Positions 23,365 through 35,499 of a stretch of 64,000 bases of DNA are shown here, piece after piece (position 1 is the stretch's first letter; the number at the start of each line of letters is the position of its first letter). Source of the stretch: Deroplatys truncata (lineage: Eukaryota; Arthropoda; Insecta; Mantodea; Mantidae); assembly GCA_030765065.1 (NCBI GenBank), contig CM060977.1:98845795-98909794 (forward strand), written 5' to 3'. A program made the position numbers and the translations under genes. The notes under the pieces are model-generated. The model saw nothing but the letters and a program-made list of their open reading frames with translations, had not been told where the DNA came from and did not search any database.

Positions 23365-23762
23365 TGATTTTGCAGATTTGTAGTTGAGAAAATCATGAAG
23401 AAATGAAAATTCAAACGAAAAATAAAGAATATCTCTAAATTGAGAATGCCGCTAAATTGGTTGGTTCTAAAAGAAATATTTCACATTCATTATATGTTTT
23501 AACGAAAGTTAAGGCTAGTTTGGGATGGAGGACGTTTCTTAAATCTTCGTGTCGTATCCTAAGAGTATTCTGAACTTAAATACCTACCAAGTTTAGTAGT
23601 TAACCGACTTTTCTGTTCACACATACACACACGGACATTTTCCTATAAATACCATCTTTAGGTTCAGGTGGCATGAAAGTGTGCATTTAGGATGAACTTT
23701 TGACATAGAAATTTTGGATGGAGTGCTGTATCTCTTATACTTGTCATAGGCAAGTAAGAGGG
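23365..23762 (+). mobile_element. Family H copy, internally deleted
   Basis: Degenerate blocks run from a 5' half remnant to CTTCGTGTCGTATCC, CACACATACACACACGGACA, and a broken end near 23740-23760. It follows the previous copy head to tail. Confidence 0.6.
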
Positions 23763-24544
23763 ATAATAAGCATTTTAGAAAACATTATCTTCACAGAGTT
23801 TGCATAAATGTTGCTCTAAGTACCGTACTAGATATAAACATTCTTGGTTCGTGTTGATGGGTTGTTTATTTACTCAACCAACTCTTTAATATCTAATGTA
23901 CCAACGATAACACTCGTTAACTGTAGACATCGGAATGCAGCTGGAGTTAGGCTGGAGTGATAAGGAGAAGTTGTTGTCTATTATCTAGGGACAACACAGC
24001 TTTGGTAACCAACCAATCAGCAGGAGCCGAGAGATATGTGAATGTAATATACCGAAGAGTAGTCGCAGCAGACAATGGTTATTTACGCAGTGCTGGAATC
24101 AATCGATAAGTGGCGTCAAGCGACACTTGTAAGAGGGAACGTTCAGTGCGTAAAGGCCTGAGAGCTAAGCATACATAAAAGAGCACATTGCATTAAAGGA
24201 GAGAAGAGAGATAGTGTTTCCAGGGTGCTAAGACTACTAGTACACTGGCTACCATTTATGCCGTCCCCGCAGCTTTGGGAGGCATTCTACTGGCCTTCAC
24301 AGGCAAGTATAGCAAGGAGGAGGGGCGTGTAACTGCTTACCTTTACCTTTTCCTCACGCGGCGGTGTCCTGTTTAATGATTATTTACGTATGAATGTATA
24401 ACTTTAGGTAACAGTTTACGTTTCATCATTTATAATAACAATATTAAAATTATATGCAATTAGATAAAACCATATTTGTTCAGTATTTCCACAAAAAACA
24501 TTTGTAGTAGTAACATAATATAGAACTAAGATATTATACTTTTT
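23763..24544. other. No gene recognised
   Basis: Includes a moderately GC-rich part (24230-24370) with no motif recognised. Confidence 0.45.
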
Positions 24545-24745
24545 ACTCTGAAGTAGGACACATTTACTAGACATTAATGGAATCATCTGTGGAATCTAAA
24601 TATACAACTAAATAAATCACTGTTTTGCACAATTTCGCATTAAAAAGTATTTTTTGACAATATAATGTAAAATCAGTAAATTATTCTTCTGAGTCTCAAT
24701 GAGGACACATTTATTAGACATTATTTTAATCATCTGTTCAATCTC
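24545..24745 (+). repeat. Imperfect direct repeat, about 144-bp period
   Basis: AGGACACATTTACTAGACAT (24555-24574) recurs as AGGACACATTTATTAGACAT about 144 bases later. Both are followed by a matching AATCATCTGT block. Two units only. Confidence 0.65.
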
Positions 24746-24754
24746 CATTCTTGT

Positions 24755-24899
24755 CCAACACCTGATTTAGCCGCCTATGTACCCAATCACTTAAGTGCTG
24801 GAAGAACTCACTCTAAAAGCAAATATTCCTACATTTTATGACAGTGCTCCCAGAGGGCAACGAGTGACTAGTGCCTAGGCGGCTAAATCAGGTATTGGA
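24755..24899. mobile_element. Foldback MITE-like hairpin, 145 bp
   Basis: Outer arms pair perfectly over ACCTGATTTAGCCGCCTA (24760-24777 against 24876-24893). They continue imperfectly to about 36 bases, enclosing roughly 70 unpaired bases. No coding capacity, no partner copy in the window and no clear target duplication. Confidence 0.7.
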
Positions 24900-24929
24900 A
24901 AACAATAACAGTGGATGAAAATTAAAAAA

Positions 24930-25804
24930 TCTGATATGTTACACTCACATGAATTTCTCTACTCTTGTACAAACTATTTTTATAATCACTTATTCTCCAT
25001 ATGCTTCATGTTAATCGAAAATATCAAGATGTCAATCTTATTGCTAATTTTCTTGTAGATGCAAGGGGAATATGGTAGGTTATAAGCGATAGTCAAATAT
25101 TTTAAGCGCTGGTTGCTATGTAGCGCATTCCATTCTCTTTGCATGTGCAGGACATTAAAAAAAATGAATCACGAAATGGAGAAAAAGTATAAGTATTGGA
25201 AAATTTAAGGGAATAACAAGCAATATCTCGAAAATGGTTCACCCAACAAAAAAAAATGTATATGACATTAATTGTGTATTTTAACGCAATCTACATATTT
25301 TGTGTAGTAAGATTTTGTCTATCTCTTATGGTTTACCAGTTATGCAAAAGTCGTTCACAATGAAGAATACTTTTGGAGACATTCCCGGAAAATTCGAGAT
25401 ATACATTTCATTTGTCATAAAAATATCTTAAATATATGATATTTTAATCAAAATCGTTTGAGCCATTCTTGAGAAAATTAAAATTTTCGAAAAATGTTCC
25501 ATGTAAAGAGTAATCTGGGGTGGGGGAATTTTCTTGAAAACCTTCGTGTCGCATCTCTGGAAGATACTGAACCTAAATACCAAGTTGGTGTTTATCCGAC
25601 TGTTCGTTTCTGAGTTATGCTGTTCACAGACACACACACACAGACACACAGACAGACACACAGACACACACACGGACATGTTTCCTAAAATGCTGTTTTT
25701 GGATTCAGGGGGTCTCAAAACATGTATTTCCGGTGAAATCTCGGTATCGAATTTTTGGGTGGAATACAATACTTCCCCTACTTACTTTACGTAGTAAAGA
25801 AAGT
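24930..25804 (+). mobile_element. Family H copy, A-type, array unit 1
   Basis: Begins TCTGATATGTTACACTCACA and ends ACGTAGTAAAGAAAGTA. All blocks of the consensus are present in order, including the CA/GACA tract (25626-25675). A 113-codon frame crosses it on the minus strand but is not conserved in intact form across copies. Confidence 0.92.
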
Positions 25805-25807
25805 AAA

Positions 25808-26704
25808 AAACCTGATGTGTTACACTCACATGACTTTCTCTACTCTTGTACAAAGTATTTTTACAACGCTTACTCTCCATCTACTTCATGTTAATCGAGA
25901 TAAACATTTGCAGACTCTATCTTATTGTTAATTTTCTTGTAGATGTAAGGGGAATATATATTTACAAGGGCAGTATCGAAATACAGTAGCCTTTAAGCAC
26001 ATACATATCTCTTAATAGCTGGTTGCTAGGTGCAGCACCCTTTGCCACAGATTAATACTCTTTGCATATCGAAGACAAAAAAATGAATAACGAATTCCCA
26101 TTTGAGAAAATAAGTATTGAAGAATTTAAAGGAATAACAAGTAATATCTCGAAAATGGTTCACTCAACAAAAAAAATGTATATGACATAAATTGTGTTTT
26201 AACGCGATCTACATTTTGTGTGTAGTAAAAGTTTGTCTATCTCTAATGGTTTACGAGTTATGCAAAAGTCATTCACAATAAAGAATACTTTTGGAGACAT
26301 TCCCAGGGAATTCATGATATACATTTTATTTGTCGTAAAAATATCTTAAACATATGATGTTTTAATCAAAATCGTTAGAGCCATTTTTGAGAAAATTAAA
26401 CTTTTCGAAAAATCTTCCATGTAAAGGGTAATCTGGGGTGGGGGGATTTTCTTGAAAACCTTCGTGTCGCATCTCTGGAAGATACTGAACCTAAATACCA
26501 AGTATTTATCCGACTGTTCGTTTCTGAGTTATGCTGTTCACAGACACACACACAGACACACAGACACACACACGGACATGTTTCCAAAAATGCTTTTTTG
26601 GATTCAGGGGGTCTCAAAACATGTATTTCCGGTGAAATCTTGGTATCGAATTTTTGGGTGGAATACAATACTTCCCCTACTTACTATACGTAGTAGAGAA
26701 AGTA
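25808..26704 (+). mobile_element. Family H copy, A-type, array unit 2
   Basis: Starts three A bases after unit 1 (CTGATGTGTTACACTCACAT at 25811) and ends GTAGTAGAGAAAGTA at 26704. Full length. It has its own private differences, such as a 20-30 base extra block near 25955-26050 that is also found in the copies at 45290-46204 and 49921-50854. Confidence 0.92.
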
Positions 26705-26707
26705 AAA

Positions 26708-27289
26708 ATGGAATAACGAATTCCCATTTCAGAAAAGGTATAAGTATTGGAAAATTTAAACAAATGTTAAGGAATATCTCAGAAATGGTTCACTGGGGAA
26801 AAAATGTATATGACATAAATTGTGTGTTTTAACCAGATCTAAATTTTCTCTTACGGTTTCCATTTATGCAAAAGTCACTCAGAATGTAGAGGACTTTTGG
26901 GAACATTCCCAGGAAATTCAAGATATAAATTTCATTTGTCATAAAAATATCTTAAACATATGATATTTTAATCCAAATCGTTAGAGCCATTTTTTAGAGA
27001 ATCAAAATTTTCGAAAAATTTTCCATGTAAACGGTAGTCTGGGGTGGGGGAATTTTCTTGAAAATCTTTCTGTAGCAATTTTGAAGGATAATGAACTTAA
27101 ATCCCAAGTTTGGTATTTATCCGTCTTTCCGTTTTTGAGTTATACTGTTTACAGACACACACGGACCTGTTTCTAAAACTGTTCTTATTCAGAGGGCCTC
27201 AAAACGTAAATTTTCGGTGAAATCTTGATATGAAATTTTTGGGTGGAATGCAATACTTCCCCTACTTACTGTATGTAGTAGATAAAGTA
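26708..27289 (+). mobile_element. Family H copy, array unit 3, 5' truncated
   Basis: Joins unit 2 at an A run in the middle of the element (TGGAATAACGAATTCCCATT) and runs to TATGTAGTAGATAAAGTA at 27289. More diverged than units 1 and 2, so probably older. Confidence 0.88.
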
Positions 27290-27297
27290 ATTAATCT

Positions 27298-27505
27298 AGT
27301 TTTATTTACGGATGCTCTTTAACCACTGTGGTCCTTAGCATCCCATTCTATACTGGGCATGAAATACCGGAAATTTTGCTATTTTTCTCAGAGGCCTCCT
27401 TATCAGGCTTGAGGTTCTTTTACGTGCCGTAAATCTACGACACGGGACCTGCGGCTTTAATTTCAATCCGATGGAAGTACTGCTAAGGATTTCTACGACC
27501 GACTG
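27298..27505 (-). mobile_element. SINE S1, head missing
   Basis: Minus-strand S1 body starting with the tail block GGATGCTCTTTAACCACTGT at 27317. The head is truncated at about 27505. It lies 9 bases beyond array unit 3. Confidence 0.75.
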
Positions 27506-28750
27506 CTACTTTGAAGGTGTAAAAAGGTATGGGAGAGGTTTGTACGCCGTCCAGTAGGTTCATAATGAGTCGCTGAAGTATTATGTTCGTTATAACTGTT
27601 TAGTTACGTCAGATGTAATCATCGTATTATAGTGTGGTCAACCAAAAATATCATTTGTCAACGTGTACTCATACTCGTGCAATAAACGATATAATATATA
27701 AAACCGGACCAACAAGAAGAACGTACAGAGAAAGGTTTTCGTTTTAGAAAAAACACAGTTTACAGGCAGACAGCCACACACATGCTTGTAGAGGGAGGGT
27801 GAGAGAGAGAGATGATAATGACAGAGCTAGTGGCACAACGTTCTCTGGTGGCAGGGCCATCATTAAGAGCTTCAGTCTAGAGTGGATTTATCTACGTTTA
27901 AAGCCTTGTTAACAAACAAATTGTGGATATTTCGCATCCAAAATTCATTTCAATTATTTCGTCATCCTAGAGCCCTTTTATCCCGAAATTGCAGTAAAAA
28001 CACAACTATCAACCTCGATAAAATTATTTCGATGGCAATTATTACAACAGTAATTCTTCTCTTTTGCCACAACTGACCCGAGGCTTGCAACTCAACACGG
28101 GGATCAAATATGTTCAACATGGCGGTGGTTTCAAAAATAGATAAGCGCTTTTTATCTCTTCAGAGGTAACAAAAATGTTGATGTGTCAGATTTATTTTGT
28201 ATGTTTTAACATTTACATGTTACGTTTTTTGTGTGTGAGTGTGGATATTCCCCGTGCACAAGTTATTTCCTTTTATTATTTGAAAATACATGCATCAGTG
28301 GTTTTTTTGTAACCCGAGTGACCCGTGTCAATTCCCACCAGTCCACGCAGTTCCGTAGCGCTGCTGTGGAGTGGATACCTATGCGCGATTCTGAAACATG
28401 TCATCTGACTGGACAATAGAATAAAAGAGGTTAATAGGGCTAGACAATCTGTGCAAGCATATGACAGGAAGATTATTACTGAATTAAAGTATTTTATAAC
28501 GGAATGGGGTATGCATGGGCGAGGACAGATGTCATGTATTTAAGTGGTTTAACAGGGAGAAGAAGGGAGCAGAAATGTACTAAACGTAAGTTAGTGTTAA
28601 TTAATGTACTAATGTAACTAAATGTGCATTTCTGCCTCGCTTAGATACGTGAACTTAGTAAAAATCCTCCTTAAATATGTCGTGGTATGGTAAACCGGAA
28701 TCGATGCGACTTAAATATTATAGAATCAATTTTTAATTTCTCTACCATGC
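27506..28750. other. No gene recognised
   Basis: Has a short GA run at 27800-27812. No protein motif in the small frames (27882-28076, 28231-28419). Confidence 0.5.
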
Positions 28751-28756
28751 ACCTTG

Positions 28757-29245
28757 GGTGCTACGGCGGTAACGTGTGCGACTAGCATTCGGAAGGTCCC
28801 GATTTCGAACCCCGGTAAAATTCCACTATAACCCAGAGTTTTTCGTGGTATCCTCGGGTCGCCAGGCGAATGTTGTGGTGATTTTTCTTCTATCTCGGAT
28901 TTCTGTTCCTTATCTCCTTCATTGTCATCTGTTTCAGAGTTATAGGATCAGCCGACTGTGTTCGGCGGGCTGCACTTTTTAGAGGTTTCTTCGCCACCTC
29001 TGAGGGACTCCGTTGGCGTCTGGAGTCTGGTGGGTGGGCTCGGCGGCGGCAGATGCGTTTGAATTGGAAACGTTAGTGATCCCGTCCATGTCTGCGCCCG
29101 TCGTCATCCACATCTAGTTGCCCTTCGGGTCTCTGCGCTCATCCCTCCCTCCCAGGGGTTACGATAGACGCAAAAAGGGACGTTGCGGTCAACTTGCGAT
29201 GCTCTGCTCCGGTTGCAGCGGCCCTTCCGTTTGTCCGTACCATTA
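28757..29245 (+). mobile_element. Long tRNA-derived SINE, family S2
   Basis: The head GGTGCTACGGCGGTAACGTG has a B box GATTTCGAACCCC (28801-28813). The core TCCTCGGGTCGCCAGGCGAA follows at 28851-28870, then a GC-rich body. It ends near the family H fragment at 29256. Confidence 0.75.
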
Positions 29246-29255
29246 CCTTTACCAC

Positions 29256-29440
29256 GTATCTTGTATGTAGAGGAAGTATTGCAATTCACCCAAAAATGCA
29301 TATTTTAGTCTCCCTGAATAAAAACAGCATTAGAAATAGGTTCTTGTGTGTCTGTTCTTTAACAACATAACCCAAAACGAAAAGTAGGATAAATACCAAA
29401 CTTGGTATTTAATTTAAGTATCTTCCAAAGTCGGTAATTC
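29256..29440 (-). mobile_element. Family H fragment, 3' end
   Basis: Reverse orientation. Blocks GTAGAGGAAGTATTGCAATT and ACCAAACTTGGTATTTAATT are recognisable. Truncated after GTATCTTCCAAAG. Confidence 0.7.
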
Positions 29441-29854
29441 TACGATCGCAAGGGTGCAAATTTCAATTAAATGAATAGTATTAATTAAATAAAAGGCACA
29501 CGAAGACAACTACGCGGTAAAAACCACATTTCTGACATGTACTGATCCATATGATTCAAACATTCAGTAGGCTACTGAATTTAAATAAATCAATTTCTGA
29601 CTATTATCTAAGAATTTGTTGATATCAGAATTACATTTTTACAGGATTTGGATGAATGCTTATAGCTACCTTTAAATCCTTTTGTAGAATAATTCATTTA
29701 GGAAAATCTGATTATATTATAAACTACATTATTTTATTAAATGTTAATAATTTTGTTATAAAACAACAAACCATTTTATTAACACTAAGGTTAATCCACA
29801 ATAGCATTAAAAATTACATGGCTTTTATAATTCCAAACTTTAATTTAGCTATAT
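29441..29854. other. No gene recognised
   Basis: Strongly AT-rich; nothing supported. Confidence 0.5.
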
Positions 29855-30065
29855 CCAAAACTTTCTGAGAAGATTGGTCATTTATAACAGAAAATGTAAT
29901 TCGCACAAAAAAGCCTATTAACGTAAAAAATGAAAAAAACTAACTTATATTTGTAAGTAAATAAATAAATCACATGCCTTGGATACACAGAAGCTGCAAT
30001 ATTTAGGAGAGGCTTTGATGTTTAGTGCAAAACTACCCCTAAAAGACAGCTATACTTTTGCTCTC
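29855..30065. repeat. Diverged repeat, partner at 5805-6052
   Basis: Ordered blocks shared with 5805-6052, including TTATAACAGAAAATGTAATT and CCCCTAAAAGA. Family unknown. Confidence 0.5.
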
Positions 30066-30262
30066 TGCTCCAAAATATAAAGAAGAAGGAAAAGTTTATC
30101 GAGTGAAACGGTGTAGAATTATGAGTAAAAAATGGTAAATTAATTTTAAAAATATGTTTTCATCAATAGTTTTTTTATCTAAATGGCAAAATACGTATCA
30201 AATTATAGGGACACCGACGTGTTAAAAGCCATTTTCTAAAGTGTAGTGCTGCAGACTTAACT

Positions 30263-31108
30263 TTTACTTTCTCTACTATGCATATAAGTAGCGGAAGTAT
30301 TACATTTCACCAGCAATACATGTTTTGAGGCCCCTTGAATCAAAATACAGTGTTTTTGGAAACATGTCCGTGTATGTGAGTGTGTGAGTGAGACTGGAAC
30401 AGATAACTTACAAACGAAGAGACAGATAAATCCAAACTCGGCATTTAAGTTCAGTATCTTCCAAGGATGCGACACCGTCATTTCAACGAAAACCCCCATA
30501 ACCTACTACCTTTTACATGGAACACGTTTCGAAATTTTTTATTTTCTAACGGCTCTAACGGTTGTGATTAGAATACCGTAAATTAAAGATATTTACATCG
30601 CAAATAAAATGTATATCTTGAATTTTCTGAGAATAGCCTGTGAAGTCTTTTTCATTCATAAGGAATGTTGTATAATCTTGTTTAGCTGATAAACGTTAAC
30701 CGATAGACGAAAAAATACTACACAAGAAATGTAGTTTACTTTAAAAGACATAATTTATATCAAACAAGTTTTTTGTGGTACCAGTCATTTCTGAGATATC
30801 CGTTGTAAAGGTTCGAATTGTCAATTACTTGGTCATTTAAAAGTCCTGTCAATATTCAGTTGTTTCTTGCGATTGCATGGAAACAGTATGAAATTTTACG
30901 GCCAGCATATAGCGTCCAGTTCTTAGACATTTAGCTACCGCTATTCCCTTTGTATCTATAAGAAATAGTGTAATATAGCTATTTCTGCAAAACTTTATTT
31001 GGATTAAAATGTAGTAGACAGAAAAGTAAGATTTGGTTTAGAATAATTTGTGTACCCACTAATAAACCATTGAGGGTAGAGAATATCATGTCATGACATC
31101 AGATTTAA
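30263..31108 (-). mobile_element. Family H copy, B-type, full length
   Basis: Starts TTACTTTCTCTACTATGCAT and contains GTGTCCGT-type GT-rich tract at 30368-30392 and AGCGTCCAGTTCTTAGACAT. It ends GGTAGAGAATATCATGTCAT, then GACATCAG at 31096-31103. Confidence 0.88.
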
Positions 31109-31266
31109 GATGTTTTACAATATATTCCTTAATACCTTAGACAGAAATTGTCTAATGCAAAATTTCATAAGTGAATATTTTATATTTTATAAAAATATTT
31201 TACTGAGCAAAAAGTGAAAGGGTAATAAAATAACACACATGATTATCCTACTTATTCTTTAAAAAA

Positions 31267-31940
31267 TCTGATGTGTTGCACGCATACGAACCTCTCTGCT
31301 CCTGTACAAACTATTTATACAAACGCTTTTCTCCACCTACTTCGTGTTAATTGAGATAAATGTTTGCAGAAACTACCTTATTGTTAATTTTCTTGTACGT
31401 TCAAGGGGAATATGGTAGGCTTTAAACGATAGTCAAATGTTTCAAGAGCTAGTTGCTATGTGGAGCATTCCATTCTCTTTGCATATTCAGGACATAAAAA
31501 AGCGAATAACACATTCCCATTTGAGAAAATGTATAAGTATTATAAAGTTCAAACAAATAGCCAGAAATACCTAAAAAAATTTTCACTCCACAAAAAATGT
31601 ATTCGGCATAAGTTGTATGTTTTAACGAGATCTACATTTTGGTGTAGTGAAATTTTTTCTAACATTTACAGTTCACCAGTTATGGAAAGTTATTCAGAAT
31701 GAACAGGACATTCCAAGAAATTTCAAGATGTACATTTCATTTTCCATAACAATATCTTAAACATATGATATTTTATTCAAAATCAATACAACCATTTTTG
31801 AGAGAATAAAACATTTCTAAAAGTCGTTCCATGTAAAGGGCAGTCTTGAGGTGGGGGGAGTTTATTGAAAACCTCCTTGTCGCATCCTTGGAAGATACTA
31901 AACTGAAATACCATGTTTGGTAATTATCTGGTATTTGTTT
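31267..31940 (+). mobile_element. Family H copy, A-type, 3' truncated
   Basis: Begins TCTGATGTGTTGCACGCATA after an A run and extends to the CAAACTTGGTATTTATCC region at about 31925. The CA tract, hairpin and end are missing. Confidence 0.85.
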
Positions 31941-32324
31941 GTGATTTTAAACTTTTATCTTTGTATTTATTTTTATTGACAGTAAAAAAACTGTGACATA
32001 ACAAAATTCTAATTGCGCATGTTGTTACCTACACTCTAAAATTTATGGTGAAAAACGTTTTAGTTCGTCTGTCTGTTCTTTTGCAGGAGAAGATAATTTT
32101 TGAACACGAGAAGTTATGAAAACAACTGAACTTGAAAAATTACGTATACTATGCAGAACAAATAGTAATTTAAACAAATATATCCGCCCTAGGAGGACTA
32201 AAGCTTTGCTCATATATAGTTAGAAGTATGGTCACGATTGAGCATACAAAAATGGCTAAACTAGCACCTCAATCCCCTCTTACATGGAGAGTGTGCAAAA
32301 ATAAACCTACTTTTGGGGCAATAT
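31941..32324. other. No gene recognised
   Basis: AT-rich; nothing supported. Confidence 0.5.
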
Positions 32325-33041
32325 TTACTTTCTCTAATACGCACAGTAAGTAGGGGAAGTAAATATTGCATTCCACCCAAAACTTTGATACCTAGATTTT
32401 GCCTGAAATACAGGTTTTTAGGTACCCTAAATACAGTTAAAGCAATTTGGGAAACATGTGCGTGTGTGTCTGTGTATCTATGAATAGAATAACTCAGAGA
32501 GAAAAAGTCAGATAAATACCAAACTTGGTTTTTGAGTTTAGTATCTTCCAAGGATACGACACGAACGTTTTCAAAAAAAAATTCTTACACCAAACTACTC
32601 TTTACATGGAACATTTTTAAAAAATTTTCATTTCTCAAAATTGGCTATAACGATTTGTATTAAAATATCATATGTTTAAGATATTTTGATGACAAATGGA
32701 ATATGCATCTTGAATTTTCTGGGAATTTCCCCCAAAATTGCTTTTCATTCTGAATGACTATCGCGTAACTGATAAACCGCAAGAGATACGATTTTACTGA
32801 ACAAAGAATGTAAAGCTGTTAAAACACACAATTTATCTCATATATATTTTTTGTGCAGTAGACCATTTCCGAGATACTCCATGTTATTTATTTGAATTGT
32901 CCATTATTCGTACCTTTTCTCAAATGCGAATTCGTTATTTTTTTTCTTTTTTATGTCCTGGACATAAAATGGAGAATAAGTATTTTCAAAAATAGTTTGT
33001 ATAAGAGTAGAGAAAGCCATGCGAGTGCAACACATAAGATT
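32325..33041 (-). mobile_element. Family H copy, A-type, with internal deletion
   Basis: Starts TTACTTTCTCTAATACGCAC and ends GAGAAAGCCATGCGAGTGCA, then ACACATAAG. About 130 bases of the 5' half are missing after GTCCTGGACATAAAATGGAG. A minus-strand 96-codon frame here is element sequence. Confidence 0.85.
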
Positions 33042-33822
33042 TTTGTAATTTGGAACACCTTAAACATCATACATGTAATCCGGGGTTGCAGACGTCTTTG
33101 TTTTGCAGTATCTATTTCAGTTTTCCTGTTTTCAGCGATAAATGGCGTAATGTTTATAATTATTCATAAATATATTTCAGCTAAAGAAGTTATTTACCTA
33201 TCGTGCCCATTTCTACTAATCGCTTCATCATGTATGGCATTCCCTATGAATGAAGCTTACTTGGAGTAATTTAAAATTCTGAAAATACAAGATACAGTTT
33301 ATTTATGGCCAGTATAAGAAAAGGCACCACCATCGTGAATTTTATATGCATAAAGATAACGATAACTTAGCCTACTGTAATTATTTAATAAATTTCTTGA
33401 AATAAAAGCATTTTAGCACGCAAACGTATTCATAAAGATCGTATATAAAAGAAAGTGCTGTTGAGATTTAGGTGTATACAGTTAGGGCCTATGAAAAAAC
33501 ATAGCTGCCAACTTCTCGAAGCTGAAACCCGCAAAACTTCCCCTTGTTACAGAAAGCTAATAATTTTGCGATGAAACGAAGTTTAGAATGCCTATGTAAA
33601 ATGTTAAGTGTAGTAAATGCACAAATATTACATATCAAATAAATGTGAATTATATTTTATGAGTCATTGAAGGGCTGGTAGTACTGTTTCTTTATGTCAC
33701 ACATGCTAAATTCTTCCTGGTACCATAATAAACATGTATTAAAGTAAAGAACACCGCTTTCTAGGCTAAATACAGATTTCTAGACATATTTTATGCTTAA
33801 TAACATGGACTATGAGGCAGTA
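33042..33822. other. No gene recognised
   Basis: Part of a 125-codon frame (32892-33269) ends here. Its first third is family H sequence, and the rest shows hydrophobic stretches but no motif. I do not call it a gene. Confidence 0.45.
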
Positions 33823-34302
33823 GTTTTAACACTTGAATAATTTCAATAGAATTATATAATATGTAATTTCAATAGCAGCCCGCTTGAAGCAACATGTATG
33901 TAATAAATTTTTAAAATGTATGTAACAGTCATTGCAAATGCTTATATTATTGTAAACATGTTTAAAAATGTTAGGTGAATTCATTACGTAATTTAATAAT
34001 GTAAGAGCTGTGAGGATAATAAGTTTAACGTTGCTAACAATGAGGTAAGAATGAGGTAACCTTGAAGCAATAATGAGTTTGAGAGTTTAAATACTACTAG
34101 TCATGATTAAGGCAGTAATAATGTAAATTTTGTGACAGTTTAAAATTAGCTAATCAACAGGCAGAAAAAGCTTTAGTAAAATGCAGGTATTCTATTGAAC
34201 TAGGATTAGCCAATCAGAGACTTGAAATACAGAAGTTTACGGGTTTGGACGTTGAAATATGTTCAGTTGCCTGTAGACCTTGGTAGTGACCAGATGGAAG
34301 AT
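33823..34302 (+). mobile_element. LTR-like dispersed repeat, copy 2
   Basis: Starts TGAGGCAGTAGTTTTAACAC at 33823 and matches the minus strand of 1915-2603 over its whole length. Shared blocks include TTTACAATAATATAAGC-type AT blocks, GTAATTTAATAATGTAAGAG, GAGGTAACCTTGAAGCAATA and a CCAAT-containing block (GCCAATCAGA at about 34209). It is cut off at the family H copy that begins at 34303. Its start resembles that of the LTR at 60108 (TGAGGCAGTATTTTATATCA). Confidence 0.55.
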
Positions 34303-35107
34303 GTACAAGCTATTTTTAAAACCTTATTTTCCGTGTGATTCATGTTAATCGAGATATCGAGATGTTAATCCTATTGCCAATTGTTTTGTAGATGCAAGGG
34401 GAATTGGTAGGCTTTAAGCAATAGTCAAATATTTTAAGAGCTGGTTACTTTTTGGAGTATTCCATTCTCTTTGCGTTACCAGGACAAAAAAATGAATAAT
34501 GAATTTGAGAAAAAGTATAAGTATTGGAAAATTTAAAGGAATAACAAGCAACATCTCGAAAATGGTTCACTCAACAAAAAAATGTATATGATATAAATCG
34601 TGTATTTTAACGCGATCTAAATTTTTGTGTTGTAAAATTTTGTCTATCTCTTATGGTTTACCAGTTATGCAAAAGTCGTTCAGAATGAAGAACACTTTTG
34701 GAGACATTCCCAGAAAATTCGAGATATACATTTCATTTGTCATGAAAATATCTTAAACATATGATATTTTAATCAAAATTTTTAGAGCCATTTTTGAGAA
34801 AATTAAAATTTTCGAAAAATGTTCCATGTAAAGTGTAATCTGGGATGGGGATTTTCTTGAAAACCATTGTGTCGCATCTCTGGAAGACACAGAACCTAAA
34901 TACCAAGTTTGGTGTTTATCCGACTGTTCGTTTCTGAGCTGTGCTGTTCACAGACACACAAACAGACACACACACGGACAAGTTTACAAAAATGCTTTTT
35001 TTGGATTCAGGGGATCTCAAAACATATATTTCCGGTGAAATCTCGGTATGGAATTTTTGGGTAAAATACAATACTTCCCCTACTTACTATACGTATTAGA
35101 GGAAGTA
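34303..35107 (+). mobile_element. Family H copy, A-type, 5' end missing
   Basis: Enters at GTACAAGCTATTTTTAAAAC, lacking the first 40 bases, and continues to the end TATACGTATTAGAGGAAGTA. Confidence 0.88.
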
Positions 35108-35484
35108 AAAATGTACATATCTTTAAAACACACAATTTATTTGAATTTCTGTTTTGTGGCATAAGCCATTTTTAATGGTTCAAATTGTTCAATACTTTGT
35201 CAGTCTTTTAAAGTCCTGCCGATTTTCAGTTTTTTCGCGCATTTACATGGAAACATTATGAAATTTTAATGCCAGTATATAGCGTCCAGTTCTTAAAACA
35301 TTTGACTACCGCTGTTGCCTTTGTAGTAACTATAACGAAATGTGTAATATGGCTATTTCCGGAAAGGTTTATCCCGATTAAAATGAAGTGATAGAAAAAT
35401 CAATTTTCTTAAGAATAATTTGTGTACCCGCTAATAAGTGCCAGACGGTAGAGAAAGTCATGTGAATGTAACACATCAGATGCC
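35108..35484 (-). mobile_element. Family H fragment, B-type 5' half
   Basis: Reverse orientation. Blocks AGCGTCCAGTTCTTAAAACA and GGTAGAGAAAGTCATGTGAA, ending ACACATCAGATG at 35484. Confidence 0.82.
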
Positions 35485-35499
35485 TTAGTTACGTATTTC

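Noticed and set aside
25626..25675. CRISPR-like regular short repeats
   Set aside because: They are CA/GACA microsatellites without spacers; the window is eukaryotic.
24930..25804. Family H as a classical Helitron (TC...CTRR) or a TIR MITE
   Set aside because: The 3' end reads GAGAAAGTA, not CTRR, and the inverted motif is not terminal on the 5' side. The Helentron-type reading fits better, though unproven.
32892..33269. 125-codon frame with hydrophobic stretches
   Set aside because: The first third is family H DNA and the remainder has no recognisable domain or partner exon.
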